From Caminibacter mediatlanticus TB-2 (GTDB taxonomy: Bacteria > Campylobacterota > Campylobacteria > Campylobacterales > Nautiliaceae), in assembly GCF_005843985.1 (NCBI RefSeq), contig NZ_CP040463.1, forward strand, positions 1,574,878 to 1,638,877: a stretch of DNA of 64,000 nt, read 5' to 3'. The first letter of the stretch is position 1, and every line of letters begins with the position of its first letter. The translations under genes and the position numbers were made by a program. This document shows positions 61,042 to 64,000 of the stretch, piece by piece. Under the pieces are notes generated by a model, which searched no databases, was not told the DNA's origin, and worked only from the letters and a program-made list of their open reading frames with translations.

Positions 61042-61354
61042 AGGAAATATTGCTGAAAAAAAAGCAAAAGAATATTTATTAAATAAAAAATTTAGAATAG
61101 TTGAAACAAATTTTTATTGTAAAGGTGGAGAAATAGATATTATAGCTTATAAAAATGATGTAATTCATTTTATTGAGGTAAAAAGTGGCAATTCTTTTGA
61201 ACCGATATACAATATTACACGAACTAAATTAAATAGAATAATAAAATGCGCTTATTTTTACTTACAAAAACATAAAATTAATTTAGATTTTTGTATTGAT
61301 GCAATAATAATAAAAAATAATCAAATTGAATTTATTGAAAATTTAACTTTATAA
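61025..61354 (+). CDS. YraN-family protein
   Basis: UPF0102 endonuclease-like fold (109 residues): start SKGNIAEKKAKEYLLNKKF, then ETNFYCKGGEIDIIAYKND and HFIEVKSG, the Glu, Asp, Glu-x-Lys pattern of this PD-(D/E)XK-like family. Function not established. Confidence 0.87.
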   Translation: MNSKSKGNIAEKKAKEYLLNKKFRIVETNFYCKGGEIDIIAYKNDVIHFIEVKSGNSFEPIYNITRTKLNRIIKCAYFYLQKHKINLDFCIDAIIIKNNQIEFIENLTL

Positions 61355-61446
61355 ATAAAAAGGAGAAAGGATGAAAAAGGGGGTAGTGAAATTATATAGA
61401 TAAAACATTAATTTAACATTAAATAAACAAAAATTTTACAAAAATT

Positions 61447-63513
61447 TTACAAATTAATATTTTCAGAAGGTTTACCTAAATAATAACCTTGCCCATATAT
61501 AATATTTAACTCTTTTAATTTTTGTACAATCTCTTCATTTTCTACAAATTCAGCAACTATTTCAATATTCAAACTTCTTAAAATATAAACTATCCCTTTT
61601 AAAATATTAAATAAATTTTCATCTTTATCAAGATTTTTTATCAAACTTCCATCAATTTTTACAAAATCAGCATTCATTTTAGCAATATGAGAAAAATTAG
61701 AATATCCACTTCCAAAATCATCTATTGCTACTTTACCTCCCATAGATTTAATATACTTAATAAATTTATTTATATCACTATAATCACTAATCGCTTCACT
61801 CTCTAAAATTTCAAAAGTCATTTTATTAATTATTCCATAATCTCTATTAGCCTTAGCTAAAATTTTCCATATTTTTCTATCTAAAATATCTTCAATTGAA
61901 AAATTCACACTAAATTCCATATCCACATCTTTAAATTCTTCAATAGCTTTTTTCAAAATAATAGAAGTTATCTCTTCATAAAGCTTATTTTCTTTTGCTA
62001 TTTCTAAATATGGAAAAATAGAAACTAATCTATCATCTAATTTTAAACGAGCTAATACCTCATATTTTACAACTTTTTGAGTTTTTAAATCTACTATTGG
62101 TTGAAACACTGGAATTAACCTATCTTCTTTAATTGCTGAATAAAGTTCTTTACTTTTTTTAATATTTTCTTCTATCTCTTTTCTTAAATTAAACTCATCT
62201 TTAAAAAATAGATATTTTTTTCTTGGAATATTTTTTACTTTTTTAAGAGCTATTAAAGCATTTTCAAAAAAAGGTCTTTTTAAACTAATACCTATTTTTA
62301 CAGTAACTTTTAATATAACTCCATCAATCTCACATTCATTATTTTCAAAAAAATCAATAATATTTTCTATAACTTTTTTTAGTTTTAATTTCTCCCTTTT
62401 TAAAATAACTCCAAAATCATCTCCCCCTATTCTATAAATAAGAGCATTATGATTTTTTAATAACTCTTGTAATTTATTAGCAACATATACTAATACTTTA
62501 TCCCCAAATTCACTTCCATAATATTCATTAATGTATCTAAATCCATTAATATTAACAATAAAAAATACTATTTCTTTTTCGTCCAATTTTTTTATATCTA
62601 TTTCAAATTTATATCTATTATAAACACCAGTAAGAACATCTTTTAATGAAAGATATTTTAACTCCTTAGTTAATAACTTTAATTTCTTATTTTCTCTTTC
62701 AAGCCAAATTAAAAGAAAAATACTAATTATTGTATAAAAAGCAATAAAAATTATAATTAATAAAGATAAACTTTTTATCTCAACACTTTTATAAGTATTA
62801 GTCTCAAATACCTCTTTATCTATCTTTCTTAGTAACTTTTTAGTTTTAGAATTAAGAATTTGTTCTAATAGATTATAATAAAGATTAAAATTGTTTTTAA
62901 TATTTATTAAATGAGCTATAAAAAATTTATTATCTTTTTCTAACTTTTTATCCATAAATTTTAAAGAAGTAAAATATTTAATATCTAAATTTTTAAAAAA
63001 GTCTATATCATGAGTAGATTTTAAAAGCATAATATCAGACACTATCTTAACTACTTTAATATAATAGTAAATAGAAACATCTTTATTTAAAGAGAGTTGA
63101 TTTATATAAGTTAACAAAAACATAAAAGAATTTTTTAAAGAAGAATTAATTGTCTCAAATCTATATATATCATCTATCTTTTTGTTTAACTCAACTTTAT
63201 ATTTTTTAAAAAAATTATAAGCTTGTGGATAGTTAGTTTTAAAAAAGTCATTTTTATCTAACATAGAAACTCTATTTCGTAGCATTCTAATAGCTTTATC
63301 TATTTCATCAAAATTACTATACATATAAACACTATGTTTTAAAACAATTTCATCTACTACTAATTCTTTATGAAAAATAGCATCTATTTGTTTTTGAGTA
63401 ATACTACTTTGTTTAAGAAATTCATAAAAATAATTCCCTTTTGAAAATAGAAAATATATTAATACTAAACCTAAAATAGAAAGAATACTTACATATAGTT
63501 TGCTATTTTTCAT
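61447..63513 (-). CDS. Membrane GGDEF-EAL protein, probably a c-di-GMP phosphodiesterase
   Basis: Two membrane helices (7-24 and 249-270) enclose a periplasmic sensor of about 220 residues. The GGDEF domain has GGDDF at 363-367, but the metal-binding Asp block reads VNING (Asn321, Asn323) instead of DxD, so cyclase activity is doubtful. The EAL domain keeps its key residues: EVLARL (Glu), SVNFS, EILES, DDFGSG, VKIDG, AEFVENEE and YGQGYYLGKP. The likely role is c-di-GMP hydrolysis, which would counter Alg44-driven alginate synthesis (inference). The first 11 bases overlap the peroxidase gene. Confidence 0.85.
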   Translation of the reverse strand: MKNSKLYVSILSILGLVLIYFLFSKGNYFYEFLKQSSITQKQIDAIFHKELVVDEIVLKHSVYMYSNFDEIDKAIRMLRNRVSMLDKNDFFKTNYPQAYNFFKKYKVELNKKIDDIYRFETINSSLKNSFMFLLTYINQLSLNKDVSIYYYIKVVKIVSDIMLLKSTHDIDFFKNLDIKYFTSLKFMDKKLEKDNKFFIAHLINIKNNFNLYYNLLEQILNSKTKKLLRKIDKEVFETNTYKSVEIKSLSLLIIIFIAFYTIISIFLLIWLERENKKLKLLTKELKYLSLKDVLTGVYNRYKFEIDIKKLDEKEIVFFIVNINGFRYINEYYGSEFGDKVLVYVANKLQELLKNHNALIYRIGGDDFGVILKREKLKLKKVIENIIDFFENNECEIDGVILKVTVKIGISLKRPFFENALIALKKVKNIPRKKYLFFKDEFNLRKEIEENIKKSKELYSAIKEDRLIPVFQPIVDLKTQKVVKYEVLARLKLDDRLVSIFPYLEIAKENKLYEEITSIILKKAIEEFKDVDMEFSVNFSIEDILDRKIWKILAKANRDYGIINKMTFEILESEAISDYSDINKFIKYIKSMGGKVAIDDFGSGYSNFSHIAKMNADFVKIDGSLIKNLDKDENLFNILKGIVYILRSLNIEIVAEFVENEEIVQKLKELNIIYGQGYYLGKPSENINL

Positions 63514-64000
63514 TTAGCTCTCCTGTTAATGTTCGTAAAAATAAAACAATTTTTCTTATATCTTTTCCTTCAAGAGTATATCCTAAATTATAATAAGCCA
63601 TTTTAGAGACTGCTTCTTCTATACTATTAACACTTCCATCATGAAAAAAAACTCTTCTAAGAGTTATATTTCTAAGAGTTGGAACTCTATAAACACATTT
63701 ATCAAGAGGATTTTTCGTAATTGAAAATCTATCATTCTTACAATTTGGATATTTTATTATAGTCCCTATTTTTTGAAAAGAGTTTCCTCCTATATTTATT
63801 CCATTATGACAAACTATACATCCATATTTTTTAAATAGCATATATCCTTCTTCCTCTTCTTTTGTTAAATTAGCTTTCCCTTTTAAATACCTGTCAAATT
63901 TCGAATTTGGAGTTACTAAACTTTTTTCAAATTCTACAATAGCTTTTAATACATCTTTGTACTCCACTCTATCTTTGTGAAAAACTTGTTTAAATAATTT
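63503..64000 (-). CDS. Di-haem cytochrome c peroxidase, C-terminal part; gene runs off the window
   Basis: The frame is open to base 64000 (KLFKQVFHKDR precedes the internal GTG at 63967), so the 5' part is outside. The visible half has a haem motif CIVCH, the block TPNSKFDRYLKG, and VPTLRNITLRRVFFHDG, typical of the MauG/cytochrome c peroxidase C-terminal domain. It should detoxify H2O2 in the periplasm. It overlaps the start of the GGDEF-EAL gene by 11 bases. Confidence 0.85.
   Translation of the reverse strand, partial: KLFKQVFHKDRVEYKDVLKAIVEFEKSLVTPNSKFDRYLKGKANLTKEEEEGYMLFKKYGCIVCHNGINIGGNSFQKIGTIIKYPNCKNDRFSITKNPLDKCVYRVPTLRNITLRRVFFHDGSVNSIEEAVSKMAYYNLGYTLEGKDIRKIVLFLRTLTGELNEK

Overview
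The window looks like chromosome from a low-GC, chemolithotrophic Campylobacterota bacterium, most likely of the Nautiliales (Nautilia, Caminibacter or Lebetimonas type). The reasons are the very AT-rich DNA, TATAAT-type -10 boxes, a PsrABC sulfur-respiration operon beside a sulfide:quinone oxidoreductase, XerH, a futalosine-pathway MqnD, an HP0268-like gene in front of miaB, and the gene orders thrB-ylxR-infB-rbfA-rimP and recA-eno-ftsB-like. Assignment below the class is inference from gene content. Genes are packed tightly. No gap reaches 300 bases, and I found no rRNA, tRNA, CRISPR array or insertion sequence.

Layout. 1-9.6 kb: the end of an outer-membrane porin, psrABC, SQR with an unannotated 59-residue partner, and a thioredoxin/thioredoxin reductase group. 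9.6-12.7 kb: dapB, purF and a TIGR01212 radical SAM protein. 12.7-25.8 kb: one minus-strand operon of eight genes for making, epimerising and exporting alginate, transcribed as algA, a PL7 lyase, algD, alg8, alg44, algG, algE, algK. 25.9-34.2 kb: a methyltransferase, an MBL hydrolase, RNase Y, 5-FCL, ftsY-radA, a DnaJ-like protein, ubiE/menG and a nuclease-fold protein. 34.2-47.9 kb: a long minus-strand housekeeping block (ribD, rimP, rbfA, infB, ylxR, thrB, tsaB, lpxC, minC, an M23 peptidase, a DHH phosphoesterase, flhB, UDG, aroK and others). 47.9-56.8 kb: eno, recA, mqnD, a MazF-like gene, fliQ, murB, a DUF475 gene, nusA, an HP0268-like gene and miaB. 56.8-64 kb: xerH, a trio resembling PilM/N/O, YhiN, YbgC, YraN, a GGDEF-EAL protein and the end of a di-haem peroxidase.

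The alginate operon is the outstanding system. Motifs for GDP-mannose supply (AlgA), oxidation (AlgD), polymerisation (Alg8), c-di-GMP control (Alg44 PilZ RxxxR and DxSxxG), epimerisation (AlgG DPHD), outer-membrane export (AlgE) and a TPR lipoprotein scaffold (AlgK) are all readable. It differs from the Pseudomonas operon in several ways. The AlgL (PL5) position is held by a PL7-type lyase. No AlgX/I/J/F acetylation genes are present. A SPOR-like module sits on both the inner-membrane Alg44 and the outer-membrane AlgE.

Two other patterns cut across genes. First, arrays of a 7-bp unit (consensus ATGGAAA) lie at gene edges between 35 and 55 kb and supply start codons, ribosome-binding sites and protein termini. 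Second, two membrane-anchored proteins (8270 and 56368) seem to start at ATT or ATA, each with a well-spaced Shine-Dalgarno sequence.
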